Shown piece by piece: positions 43,945 through 54,223 of a stretch of DNA of 64,000 nt. The position numbers and the translations under genes are program-made. The notes below the pieces were generated by a model. The model did no database searches. It was not told where the DNA came from and saw only the letters and a program-made list of their open reading frames with translations. This DNA comes from Cydia pomonella (taxonomy: Eukaryota; Arthropoda; Insecta; Lepidoptera; Tortricidae), in contig NC_084729.1 in the NCBI RefSeq assembly GCF_033807575.1, positions 6,324,001-6,388,000 on the forward strand, read 5' to 3'. The stretch's first letter is position 1, and every line of letters starts with the position of its first letter.

Positions 43945-46017
43945 TTATTTATTTATTATGTTATACTTATTCTGACCTGTTGGTGTGATGCAATTTAAGG
44001 TGGCCTTGATTGAGCGTTGTAACGCTGCAACAGTAACGTTACTGTAGTCACCAACCGAATGCCACCTTTAGTGTTAAATACTTAATAAAACTTTGGGTAC
44101 GCGCGGTATCCCTTACCCAAGAAAATGTTGGCATATGAAAGTACTTCTTTCTCTCATGACATTGGATTTAATTAATTGGAACGTTTTACTTTCATTTTGT
44201 CCAGCTCCTAGGCACAAGAGGTCCCCTAACCCAAAGCGGCAGCCACGACTACCACGACGGCGTGCTGTTCTTCGCCAACGTAGCCCAAGATGGTATCCTT
44301 TGCTGGAACACCAGGAAACCACTGACGCCAGAAAATGTGGTACTAGTAGCACAGGACCATGAGAAACTTGTTTATATCTCAGGTAAGTCAACAATTCACA
44401 GTTAACTAGAGTCCGTTCAAAATGGAGTCCTCTGCTGCAACACTAGGAGACCACTGACGCCAGAAAACGAGGTGCTGGTGACACAGGACTGTGAGAAACT
44501 TGTGTATATCTCGGGTATGTCAACAATTCACAGTTAACTAGAGTCCGTTCAAAATTGAATCCCCTGCTGCAACCCCAGGAGACCACTGACGCCTGAAAAT
44601 GTGGTACTAGTAGCACAGGACCATGAGAAACTTGTTTATATCTCAGGTAAGTTAACAATTCACAGTTTTTTTTTTTTTTTTTTATACTACGTCGGTGGCA
44701 AACAAGCATACGGCCTGCCTGATGGTAAGCAGTCTCCGTAGCCTATGTACACCTGCAACTCCAGAGGAGTTACATGCGCGTTGCCGACCCTAACCCCACC
44801 CCCCTCGTTGAGTTCGTTCATAAAGTCCTCTGCTGCAACACTAGGAGACCACTGACGCCAGAAAACGTGGTGCTGGTGACACAGGACTGTGAGAAACTTG
44901 TGTATATCTCGGGTATGTCAACAATTCACAGTTAACTACAGTCCGTTCAAAATGGAATCCCCTGCTGCAACCCCAGGAGACCACTGACGCCAGAAAATGT
45001 GGTACTAGTAGCACAGGACCATGAGAAACTTGTTTATATCTCAGGTAAGTTAACAATTCACAGTTAACTAGAGTCCGTTCAAAATGGAGTCCTCTGCTGC
45101 AACACTAGGAGACCACTGACGCCAGAAAACGAGGTGCTGGTGACACAGGACCATGACAAACTTGTGTATATCTCGGGTATGTCAACAATTCAGAGTTAAC
45201 TAGAGTGCCTTCATAAAGTCCTCTGCTGCAACACTAGGAGACCACTGACGCCCGAGAACGTGGTGCTGGTGTGTACCCGAAACCGCGAAAAAAAAATTAC
45301 TCTCCCATAGAAAATGTCAAGGTCAGACAGCCAAAATGTATGAAACAGAAATTTTTTTTATTTCGTGATTTCGGGGTTGGTCTCATAGTAAAAATTGCTC
45401 AGTATAACCTATGTATTCACCCCGTAAATTATTGCGGGTGACTAAATAAACATCCTGTATACTGTATGAACACGTTAAGTAAAAATTGTTAATTTCCCTT
45501 ATTTTCACGTTCTTGCAGATTTAAAGGTGAAAGCTGACGAGGTGTGGGTCCTAGTGAATCAGATCCCCCGCTTTGTTTACGGCACCCTAGACCCCACGAA
45601 AAATAATTTCTACATTCTGAAGTAAGTCAAGCTTTTGGGATGGAATTCTGATAAACTACATTAAATCTTTCCTTTATTAAATCACTATCGACAGGGGGCG
45701 TGTGTGTCGGATAGAACACCGAAGTTCTCAAATTGCGGGCATCTTTCTCTGTCACTCTGATTACGCCTTAATTAGTGTAAAAGAGACTGTATTCACGGTA
45801 TATAGGCCCTCTGTTCGATAGGGTAGCACCCGATGACCGGCTCAGCTCACTTTCGCAAGTGGATCTAATAAGCGGTTAAAATTATTTTTAAGCAACTATG
45901 TATGTCAACTCAGTTATAATTACAATATATTTATGTTCAAAATGAATAAAAATATTAACCATTTATTTTTTCAGAGGGAGAGTGCAAGATCTGATCAAGA
46001 ATACGAAATGCGCGTAA
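36766..46017 (+). CDS. Yellow/major-royal-jelly family protein (nine exons, 406 aa)
   Basis: Secreted six-bladed propeller-type protein of the insect yellow family, which includes cuticle-pigmentation and related extracellular proteins. Exons: 36766-36880, 38411-38572, 40313-40474, 40579-40695, 41277-41450, 42705-42871, 44205-44382, 45519-45621, 45975-46017. Phases agree throughout and all introns are GT-AG, although the donor after 41450 (gtttgt) is weak. Residues 1 to about 19 (MKRYISILLFCSILKVNSH) form a signal peptide. Family landmarks are WKQISYNF near the mature start, DECGRLWMVDTG around residue 130 (the most conserved yellow/MRJP motif), YAYITDLATNGLIVFSL around 200, and NWRDGLFSITLS around 250. 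Length fits the family. I cannot assign the paralogue (yellow-c, -d, -e and so on) without alignment. Confidence 0.93.
36990..37135. mobile_element. Palindromic MITE, copy 1
   Basis: It contains gtgcaagtgttattttaaac, caaacttctatgaaattatg and the inverted counterpart ending ttgccaacttagcttggtct. The same unit, better preserved, is at 38797-38950. It lies in intron 1 of the yellow-family gene. Confidence 0.75.
37330..37480 (+). pseudogene. Non-LTR retrotransposon 3' end
   Basis: The plus strand reads LSAALTTGSLGPAPLLAAP then a stop at about 37425, followed by an AT-rich 3' tail. This is typical of the last codons and 3' untranslated region of a lepidopteran non-LTR element. Nothing of the catalytic region is present. 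Confidence 0.5.
38797..38950. mobile_element. Palindromic MITE, copy 2
   Basis: Left arm agagtcaaaacaagataagt and right arm acttatcttggtctgactct enclose an inverted gtgcaagtgttattttaaac / gtttacttgacacttgcac core. It is related to 36990-37135. Confidence 0.8.
39060..39838 (-). repeat. Inverted copy of 4939-5705
   Basis: It reads as the reverse complement of 4939-5705 with few substitutions and one short extra block (a repeated ccaccatcc near 39663). It lies in intron 2 of the yellow-family gene, about 33-34 kb from its partner. Confidence 0.85.
40039..40262. mobile_element. MITE, sibling of 23694-23904
   Basis: Identical terminal inverted repeats (tttaggtatttaaataaaag) and shared interior (acctacattatttgatca, gtaatgttttcatctacc). 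It is about 50 bp upstream of exon 3 of the yellow-family gene, so its edge is close to that exon's acceptor. Confidence 0.85.
41277..41880 (+). repeat. Tandem triplication of yellow-family exon 5
   Basis: The exon word ctaacctc occurs at 41279, 41494 and 41708, a 214-215-bp period covering the exon plus the start of the next intron. All three copies keep the reading frame of the exon. Copies 2 and 3 have no AG acceptor in front (tggatcctg(a/g)tctaacctc), so only copy 1 can be spliced in normally. Copy 3 diverges after the codons for MNFTLTGG and continues open to 41995. Confidence 0.9.
42370..42535 (+). mobile_element. SINE-like element, plus orientation with poly-A
   Basis: The reverse complement of the 24818 family: agggtcggcaacgcgcatgt, ggcaggccgtatgcttgttt and a 3' A run at about 42518-42538. 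It lies in intron 5 of the yellow-family gene. Confidence 0.75.
42965..43330 (-). mobile_element. SINE-like element, minus orientation
   Basis: A T run followed by tactacgtcggtatcaaaca, gcgttgccgaccctaac and ctctgctctagatctggaat, matching 24818-25190 over most of its length. A further short piece of the family (gatgtcatctcgctttgtc) is near 43820. Confidence 0.75.
43876..43941. repeat. (AT)n microsatellite
   Basis: About 66 bp of uninterrupted alternating AT, followed by a ttta run. It lies in intron 6 of the yellow-family gene. Confidence 0.97.
44205..45275 (+). repeat. 132-bp tandem array derived from yellow-family exon 7
   Basis: The exon word actgacgcc recurs at 44321, 44453, 44585, 44851, 44983, 45115 and about 45244, a 132-bp period apart from a SINE-like insertion between units 3 and 4. 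Each unit holds the exon's last ~27 codons (PLTPEN.VLV.QD.EKLVYIS), the donor (gtaagt or gtatgt) and ~50 bp of intron. Units after the first lack the exon's 5' part but have a possible AG (caacactag or accccag) just before the coding piece. Confidence 0.9.
44665..44815 (-). mobile_element. SINE-like insertion inside the exon-7 array
   Basis: A T run, then actacgtcggtggcaaacaa and catgcgcgttgccgaccct, from the 24818 family. It separates array units 3 and 4, so it inserted after the array formed. Confidence 0.8.
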
Positions 46018-46615
46018 TTTAAAAAAACCACCATATCAAAATGTTTACACTATCAAAATGTCAACATCTTCAAAAAAAATATTGATATGACTAGATTATT
46101 GAAATGACTAGATTGTTGTCCAAATCCTTTTTTGGGGTTATTTTTTCGTCATGTTAATAGTTTCGCCATGTCCGTCTATCTGTGCGCTGCTTTGCTCCGT
46201 GATCGTTAGTGCTAGAAAGCTGCAATTTGGCATGGATACATAAATCAATCATAGCGACAAAGTCGTAAAATAAAATTTAAAAAAATGTATATTTTTAGGG
46301 TGTCTCCCCTACTAATTTTTTTTTTTATTTTTTTAATAACAGCATTTTTTGACAAAATGATCCTATAAGAGTTCCGTTTTTGCCAAAATGTCTACACTAT
46401 CAAAATGTCCACATCTTCAAAACAAAATATAATACTTACAGGTACGGAACCCAAAAAGTACTGATACACATTCGCTACCAATGCTTTCGTAGCGCTACGC
46501 TCGTAGCTGATCCCAGCGTTTTACCGCTTTGTAGACCTGTACTGTATGTGTAAACAAAAATAAGGGGATTAGGATGACATACACAAAAACATTGTTTAAG
46601 TCATCCTACTCCCCT
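46018..46615. other. Intergenic repeats between the yellow-family gene and copia
   Basis: It includes a 'gttccgtag'-family fragment near 46150-46330 (tagtttcgccatgtccgtct, gctccgtgatcgttagtgct). A hairpin at about 46562-46614 has arms aaggggattaggatgacat and agtcatcctactcccctt. No gene is seen. Confidence 0.6.
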
Positions 46616-46770
46616 TCTAAAGAAAGTAATGAAACACACGGATGACGGTTGACAAGTAACGGGATTTTATTTCATAAGAACAGATATTACCATAGACATA
46701 TGTTGTTACATGCCTGTACTAGATGGCGCTAGGAACTATATTTTAAACTTATTTTGATATATAAACAACA
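46616..46770 (-). repeat. 3' LTR of the copia element (155 bp)
   Basis: The minus strand starts TGTTGTTTATATATC and ends TTTCTTTAGA. It is identical by eye to 61782-61936. A G-rich tract (agtgggggtg on the minus strand) abuts it as the polypurine tract. The outer flanks of the two LTRs do not show a clear target duplication. Confidence 0.92.
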
Positions 46771-46951
46771 CCCCCACTATATCAAAATAAGAAATAAACT
46801 AATATTTGACAGGTATAAACCAGTGAAACTATCTTTCATTAAAAAAAAATATTTTGTCTCTACAGGCATATAAAATAAAACATGAAGTAATTACACTATT
46901 CAAGTGAATATATAAAAATGATTTAGTGATAACAGAAATTAAGTAATAAAA

Positions 46952-48169
46952 TCATTTCTGAATCACACCAAGTGTTTTCATAAACCTGTAATGTTTCACC
47001 TCTGGTAAACCTTTTGTTAACAGGTCAGCGGGCATGTTAGCGGTTGGCAAATATTTTGTTTCAACAATATCATTATCAATCACTTCCCTAATGAAATTAT
47101 ATCTAACATCAATATGTTTAGAACGCTTATGTGACTGATGATTATTTGCCAGCTTCAATGCGCTCTGACTGTCATTGTATATAACCATTTTATTGCTAAA
47201 ACCCATCAGTTCCACTTCAAGGTTTTTCAAGTAAATGGCTTCACGGCAAGCTTCTGATAAAGCCATGTACTCACTCTCACATGAGCTCAAAGCAACAGTC
47301 CTTTGCTTTTTGCTCTCCCAAGAAATAGCAGAACCAGACTTCATAAAACAAAAACCTGTATATGACCGTCTGTCAATGGTATCACTCGCCCAATCTGCAT
47401 CTACAAAACCTACCAGTTCTGCTTTTCCTTTGGAATATTTCAAACAATAGTCTTTTGTTCTCAATAAATATCTTAAAATTCTTTTAGCATAGTTCCAATG
47501 AACATAAGAATAAGAATTATTAAATTGACTCAAGTAACTAGTAGCATAAGATATATCAGGCCGAGTTAATACTGATAAATACATCAAGCTACCTATAAGT
47601 TTTTGATATGGCAGGTTTTCTTCACAAAGATTTGTTTTTTCAACATTCAATTTACATTCTATAGGAGTTTCAACAGGGTTGCAATCTTCCATATCAAATT
47701 TTTTCAATAATGTCTCTATATAATTCTCCTGATCTATAGTAATGAAATTTTCATCTTTATTTATATTAATTCTCATGCCTAAGTATTGTTTTACTTGACC
47801 CACATTTTTTAATTTAAACTTTTGACTCAGTGCCTTTACAAGACTATCTTTTTCTGTACTATGATTTGAAAATATCAAAAAATCATCAACATAAACTCCA
47901 ACAATAGTTTTCTTATTATTGTTATGATTTTTAACAAATACACAAGGCTCAAGTTTACTCTTAGTATATCCTAAGTTACACAAAGTTTCATCAACCTTTT
48001 TATACCAAGCAAGTGATGATTGCTTTAAGCCATAAACAGCCTTTTTTAATTTTAACACTTTATTTGAATCAATGACAGGAAAACCTTCTGGCAAATGCAT
48101 AAAAATGCTTTCTTTAAGCTGGCCATTAAGAAAGGCTGTTGTGACATCTAAATGAGTGATATCCATATC
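46952..48169 (-). pseudogene. Copia Pol, C-terminal half (reverse transcriptase and RNase H)
   Basis: From LDVTTAFLNGQLKESIF through the catalytic YVDDFLIFS box, MYLSVLTRPDISYATSYLS, and the RNase H signatures GFVDADWASDTIDRRSYTG, ALSSCESEYMALSEA and LPTANMPADLLTKGLP. The frame continues into the insert to 48235, but those codons are foreign. Cut off from its start codon and promoter by the insert, it is a broken gene half. Confidence 0.95.
48162..48169. repeat. 8-bp target duplication, left copy (tccatatc)
   Basis: Identical to 58940-58947. On the minus strand it is GATATGGA within the copia reverse-transcriptase codons for DMD. Confidence 0.95.
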
Positions 48170-48178
48170 CAGGGACTG

Positions 48179-48630
48179 AAAAACCGCAAAAGACCGGTAA
48201 CCTAAAATAAAGGTATCAATTGAATAGGTATCCAAAGCTAAGGGTACCCGAATAAAATCGCAAAAGACCGATACCTAAGATAAGGGTATCAATTGAATAG
48301 GTATCCAAAGCTAACGGTACCCGAATAAAATCGCACAAGACCGATACCTAAACTAAGGGTATCAATTGAAAAGCTATAGAACTGTAACGGTACCCGAATA
48401 AAATCGCAAACGACCGATACCTACACAAAGGGTATCAATTGAATAGGTATCCAAAGCTAACGGTACCCGAATAAAATCGCACAAGACCGATACCTAAACT
48501 AAGGGTATCAATTGAAAAGCTATACAACTGTAACGGTACCCGAATAAATAAAATGTAATAGGTACATTTTTCAAACGGTACCGCTACAGTTGAAAGGGTA
48601 CCGTACGGTACCGTTTCAAGTAGACTTCTA
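48179..48630. repeat. 73-bp left subterminal tandem repeat
   Basis: The word ggtacccgaataaa occurs at 48243, 48316, 48389, 48462 and 48535, exactly 73 bp apart, with gggtatcaattgaa in each unit. It is followed by a GGTACC-rich junction to the 100-bp satellite. Confidence 0.93.
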
Positions 48631-51600
48631 CTTTGGAATCCAAGATGGCGGCTGTGCACTCGTCATAAAAGTCGTCATGGATATCGTTTTATAGGTTTTA
48701 GGGAGTGCAGATTTCGAAATTGATGACCATTTTGGAATCCAAGATGGCGGCCGTGCACTCTGTCATAAAAGTCGTCATGGATATCGTTTTATAGGTTTTA
48801 GGGAGTGCAGATTTCGAAAATGATGACCATTTTGGAATCCAAGATGGCGGCCGTGCATTCTGTCATAAAAGTCGTCATGGATATCGTTTTATAGGTTTTA
48901 GGGAGTGCAGATTTCGAAAATATTGACCATTTTGGAATCCAAGATGGCAGCCGTGCACTCTGTCATAAAAGTCGTCATGGATATCGTTTTATAGGTTTTA
49001 GGGATTGCAGATTTCGAAAATGATGACCATTTTGGAATCCAAGATGGCGGCCGTGCACTCTTGTCATAAAAGTCGTCATGGATATCGTTTTATAGGTTTT
49101 AGGGAGTGCAGATTTCGAAAATGATGACCATTTTGGAATCCAAGATGGCGGCCGTGCATTCTGTCATAAAAGTCGTCATGGATATCGTTTTATAGGTTTT
49201 AGGGAGTGCAGATTTCGAACATATTGACCATTTTGGAATCCAAGATGGCGGCCGTGCACTCTGTCATAAAAGTCGTCATGGATATCGTTTTATAGGTTTT
49301 AGGGAGTGCAGATTTCGAAAATGATGACCATTTTGGAATCCAAGATGGCGGCCGTGCATTCTGTCATAAAAGTCGTCATGGATATCGTTTTATAGGTTTT
49401 AGGGAGTGCAGATTTCGAAAATATTGACCATTTTGGAATCCAAGATGGCGGCCGTGCACTCTGTCATAAAAGTCGTCATGGATATCGTTTTATAGGTTTT
49501 AGGGAGTGCAGATTTCGAAAATGATGACCATTTTGGAATCCAAGATGGCGGCCGTGCATTCTGTCTTAAAAGTCGTCATGGATATCGTTTTATAGGTTTT
49601 AGGGAGTGCAGATTTCGAAATTGATGACCATTTTGGAATCCAAGATGGCGGCCGTGCATTCTGTCATAAAAGTCGTCATGGATATCGTTTTATAGGTTTT
49701 AGGGAGTGCAGATTTCGAAAATATTGACCATTTTGGAATCCAAGATGGCGGCCGTGCACTCTGTCATAAAAGTCGTCATGGATATCGTTTTATAGGTTTT
49801 AGGGAGTACAGATTTCGAAAATGATGACCATTTTGGAATCCAAGATGTCGGCCGTGCACTCTGTCATAAAAGTCGTCATGGATATCGTTTTATAGGTTTT
49901 AGGGAGTGCAGATTTCGAAAATGATGACCATTTTGGAATCCAAGATGGCGGCCGTGCATTCTGTCATAAAAGTCGTCATGGATATCGTTTTATAGGTTTT
50001 AGGGAGTGCAGATTTCGAACATATTGACCATTTTGGAATCCAAGATGGCGGCCGTGCACTCTGTCATAAAAGTCGTCATGGATATCGTTTTATAGGTTTT
50101 AGGGAGTGCAGATTTCGAAAATGATGACCATTTTGGAATCCAAGATGGCGGCCGTGCATTCTGTCTTAAAAGTCGTCATGGATATCGTTTTATAGGTTTT
50201 AGGGAGTGCAGATTTCGAAATTGATGACCATTTTGGAATCCAAGATGGCGGCCGTGCATTCTGTCATAAAAGTCGTCATGGATATCGTTTTATAGGTTTT
50301 AGGGAGTGCAGATTTCGAAAATATTGACCATTTTGGAATCCAAGATGGCGGCCGTGCACTCTGTCATAAAAGTCGTCATGGATATCGTTTTATAGGTTTT
50401 AGGGAGTACAGATTTCGAAAATGATGACCATTTTGGAATCCAAGATGTCGGCCGTGCACTCTGTCATAAAAGTCGTCATGGATATCGTTTTATAGGTTTT
50501 AGGGAGTGCAGATTTCGAAAATGATGACCATTTTGGAATCCAAGATGGCGGCCGTGCATTCTGTCATAAAAGTCGTCATGGATATCGTTTTATAGGTTTT
50601 AGGGAGTGCAGATTTCGAAAATATTGACCATTTTGGAATCCAAGATGGCGGCCGTGCACTCTGTCATAAAGTCGTCATGGATATCGTTTTATAGGTTTTA
50701 GGGAGTACAGATTTCGAAAATGATGACCATTTTGGAATCCAAGATGTCGGCCGTGCACTCTGTCATAAAAGTCGTCATGGATATCGTTTTATAGGTTTTA
50801 GGGAGTGCAGATTTCGAAAATGATGACCATTTTGGAATCCAAGATGGCGGCCGTGCATTCTGTCATAAAAGTCGTCATGGATATCGTTTTATAGGTTTTA
50901 GGGAGTGCAGATTTCGAACATATTGACCATTTTGGAATCCAAGATGGCGGCCGTGCACTCTGTCATAAAAGTCGTCATGGATATCGTTTTATAGGTTCTA
51001 GGGAGTGCAGATTTCGAAATTGATGACCATTTTGGAATCCAAGATGGCGGCCGTGCACTCTGCCATAAAAGTCGTCATGGATATCGTTTTATAGGTTTTA
51101 CGGAGTGCAGATTTCGAAAATGATGACCATTTTGGAATCCAAGATGGCGGCCGTGCATTCTGTCATAAAAGTCGTCATGGATATCGTTTTATAGGTTTTA
51201 GGGAGTGCAGATTTCGAAAATGATGACCATTTTGGAATCCAAGATGGCGGCCGTGCACTCTGTCATAAAAGTCGTCATGGATATCGTTTTATAGGTTTTA
51301 GGGAGTGCAGATTTCGAAATTGATGACCATTTTGGAATCCAAGATGGCGGCCGTGCAATCTGTCATAAAAGTCGTCATGGATATCGTTTTATAGGTTTTA
51401 GGGAGTGCAGATTTCGAAAATGATGACCATTTTGGAATCCAAGATGGCGGCCGTGCACTCTGTCATAAAAGTCGTCATGGATATCGTTTTATAGGTTTTA
51501 GGGAGTGCAGATTTCGAAAATGATGACCATTTTGGAATCCAAGATGGCGGCCGTGCACTGTCATAAAAGTCGTCATGGATATCGTTTCATAGGTTTTAGG

Positions 51601-51655
51601 GAGTGCAGATTTCGAAAATGATGACCATTTTGGAATCCAAGATGGCGGCCGCACT
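48631..51655. repeat. 100-bp satellite array, about 30 units
   Basis: The word tttggaatccaagatggcgg recurs every 100 bp (for example 48731, 48831, 48931, 49031). Each unit also has gtcgtcatggatatcgtttt and agggagtgcagatttcgaa. Variants fall mainly at gcactc/gcattc and at tgatgacc/tattgacc, and they alternate in blocks. The small frames across it are by-products of repetition. Confidence 0.97.
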
Positions 51656-52661
51656 GTGGGCTGAAAATCGGCCTTCATAGAAATAGAAACCGAAGTATTA
51701 ATTTTGAATTTTTTTATTGGAATAGCTTTTGTTTGGTTTTATTATGTCCAAAAATTAATCTTAGCTAATTTGGTTGGAGAAATAATTAATTATATTTTTT
51801 TTTTTTTCAAAATCTTTGTATGGCGCGTATCAGAAAAATCGAGTTTTCTCCGAAAATAAAATTTAACCGTAATATCCTGACAGATGATTTTAAAACCAAT
51901 TATTCTTGATTTTTCCATATAATTAGATTTTTCCTACGGGGTGCACTTTTTTTTTAAATCGATGTAATTTTTTAATTTTTTTTTTGTATTTTTTTTATTG
52001 TAATACGGTTAAACTTGTTACTTTGACTACAAAAAAATAATTTGAGTTTGATCGAACCAATAATCTACGCGTAGTGAATTTTTGTTTTAACCAAATGTAT
52101 GGAGCGTACGAGTAAAACGGTTCTTTTTTTTCAAAAATTAATTGTATACCGTAATATCCTTGCAGATGTACCAACCTTGTATCAATTATTAAGGATATTT
52201 TGACATAACGCGAACTTTTCTACCGTATGCACTTATCTAATAAAAAATAAAAAAAACTTATTTTTTCATGCTGAAATAACTTTTGCTCATTGTTTTAATT
52301 AAGTAGATAAATAATAAACACACAAGTTACAAGTAGAAAATTGAAAATAAAACCATTACATCCATCATTCACTACGCGTAAGTTATTGGTTCGATCAAAC
52401 TCAAATTCATTTTTTGTAGTCAAAATAACGAATATAACCGTATTAAAAAAAATCGATTTAAAACAAAGTGCACCCCGTAGGAAAATTCTAATTATGTGGA
52501 AAAATCAAGAATAATTGGTTTTAAAATCATCTGTCAGGATATTACGGTAAAATTTTATTTTCGGAGAAAACTCGATTTTTCTGATACGCGCCATACAAAG
52601 ATTTTGAAAAAAAAATATAACTAATTATTTTTCCAACCAAATTAGCTAAGATTTGAGCTAT

Positions 52662-52868
52662 ATGTTTGAGCCTTTTGGGGTGGAAACCCTTGGCCCGTGG
52701 GGACCTGGCGCTCACAACATTTTTAAAGAGCTTTCGAAGCGCCTCGTGTAGGCAACGGGTGACAAGAGGGCTGGCTCTTACCTCGCACAACGCATTGGCA
52801 TTGCTGTCCAGCGCGGCAATGCCGCCAGCCTTCTAGGCACCTTGCCACAAGGCACCGAGCTGGAGCCA
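52662..52868 (+). pseudogene. Non-LTR retrotransposon fragment nested in the core
   Basis: The plus strand reads GPWGPGAHNIFKELSKRLV, then a stop codon, then ATGDKRAGSYLAQRIGIAVQ and RGNAASLLGTLPQGTELE. This pattern is familiar from lepidopteran reverse-transcriptase proteins. An internal TAG shows decay. Element class is uncertain. Confidence 0.55.
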
Positions 52869-53612
52869 ATTTTTAGGGTTCCGTAGCCAAATGGCAAAAA
52901 ACGGAACCCTTATAGATTCGTCATGTCCGTCTTTCTGTCCGATTCTGTCACAGCCACTTTTTTCCGAAACTATAAGAGCTATATTGATCAAAAAAACTTA
53001 GTAAGTGGATGTATTCTATGATCCGCATTAAGATGTTCACACAAAAATAGAAAAAAAACAATAAATTTTGGGGGTTCCCCATACTTAGAACTGAAACTCA
53101 AAAAATCTTTTTTCATCAAACCGGTCTTCAAAAATGATATTGAGGTTTCTAATATCATTTTTTTCTAAAATGAATAGTTTGCGCGAGAGACACTTCCAAA
53201 GTGGTAAAATGTGTGTCCCCCCCCCCCCCCTGTAACTTCTAAAATAACAGAATGAAAAATCTAAAAAAAATATATGATATACATTACCATGCAAACTTCC
53301 ACCTTCCAAATTGGTTTTGAACGAGATCTAGTGAGTAGTTTTTTTTTTAATACGTCATAAAATTAAAAAAAAAATTTTCATCAAACCCATACGTGTGGGG
53401 TATCTATGGATAGGTCTTCAAAAATGATATTTAGGTTCCTAATATCATTTTTTTCTAAACTGAATAGTTTGCGCGAGAGACACTTCCAAAGTGGTAAAAT
53501 GTGTGTCCAAAGTGGTAAAATGTTGAACAAGATCTAGTAAGTAGATTTTTTTTAATACGTCTTAAATGGTACGGAACCCTTCATGCGCGAGTCCGACTCG
53601 CACTTGGCCGCT
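52869..53612 (-). repeat. 'gttccgtag...cgagtccgactcgc' dispersed repeat
   Basis: It starts tagggttccgtagccaaatg and ends catgcgcgagtccgactcgc then acttggccgctttt. It contains two near-copies of ttgcgcgagagacacttcca (about 53178 and 53468). It was inserted into the right arm of the palindrome, so the core is older than this repeat. Confidence 0.75.
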
Positions 53613-53866
53613 TTTTACTTATAACTTTAGTTGTAGTTTTTAGTTTTGAATCTTTTTCCTTTTTATCTTTATGTAGTTTTGTTTAAGATATATTTTAATG
53701 TAGTTTTTATTTTTATTTTTTTAATAATATATTCTTAGACGCTACTTACGATAGATTAATTTTGGGACATAATAAAACCCAACAAAAGCTATTCCAATAA
53801 AAAAAGTTCAAATTTAAGACTTCGGTTTCTATTTCTATGAAGGCCGATTTTCAGCCCACCGTGCGC

Positions 53867-54223
53867 CGTTTTGTCACCTAACTAGAGACGGACGGACGGT
53901 CATTTTTTGGTAGGTACATGGAGATTGTATTCCTTACGTCCGACTTCCATATTTAAATTGTATCAATTTTATAGTGACATCTGGTGGCGTAGTTTGCATA
54001 ATCGGAAGTCGACTTTAAGCAAAAGTTAGAGATGTCTCGCTTCAATTAATATAAATCGCCTCCATCTTAACTAATGTTAACTACATTTCTAAGTGTCGCC
54101 CCATGAGTAAGACTGACACCGACAAGGCCAGAGTTGAAACGCGAGTGCAAGACATTCACCATGGAATTCGTGGATTTAGATAAAGTGAAAAGTAAAAGTA
54201 AGTTATGTTATATTCATAAAATA
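53867..54223. other. Unique spacer before the 108-bp satellite
   Basis: About 350 bp without repeats that I recognise. It contains a short frame, caccatggaattcgtggat..., from an ATG at 54161 (MEFVDLDKVKSK) running into a strong donor-like aaaa|gtaagt at 54199. This could be a relic first exon. There is no other support. Confidence 0.35.

Larger units (their letters stand above)
51657..53866. repeat. Large imperfect palindrome between the satellites
   Basis: The left arm, 51657 to about 52085, starts gggctgaaaatcggccttca. The right arm is its inverse in two blocks: about 52375-52660, and about 53755-53866 ending ggccgattttcagccc. The break between the right-arm blocks is filled by the nested sequences at 52662-53612. 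The arms are AT-rich, with long T and A runs. Confidence 0.85.

Noticed and set aside
44443..45056. Minus-strand frames with repeated LTYLRYKQVSHGPV as a repeat protein
   Set aside because: They are the antisense of the 132-bp exon-7 array.
46562..46614. Target duplication of the copia element (aaggggattaggatgac / gtcatcctactcccctt)
   Set aside because: Both halves lie on the same side of the element and are inverted, so this is a hairpin, not a direct duplication.
51475..51678. Open frame inside the 100-bp satellite as a gene
   Set aside because: It merely reads through repeat units and the same frame is broken in most units. No family resemblance.
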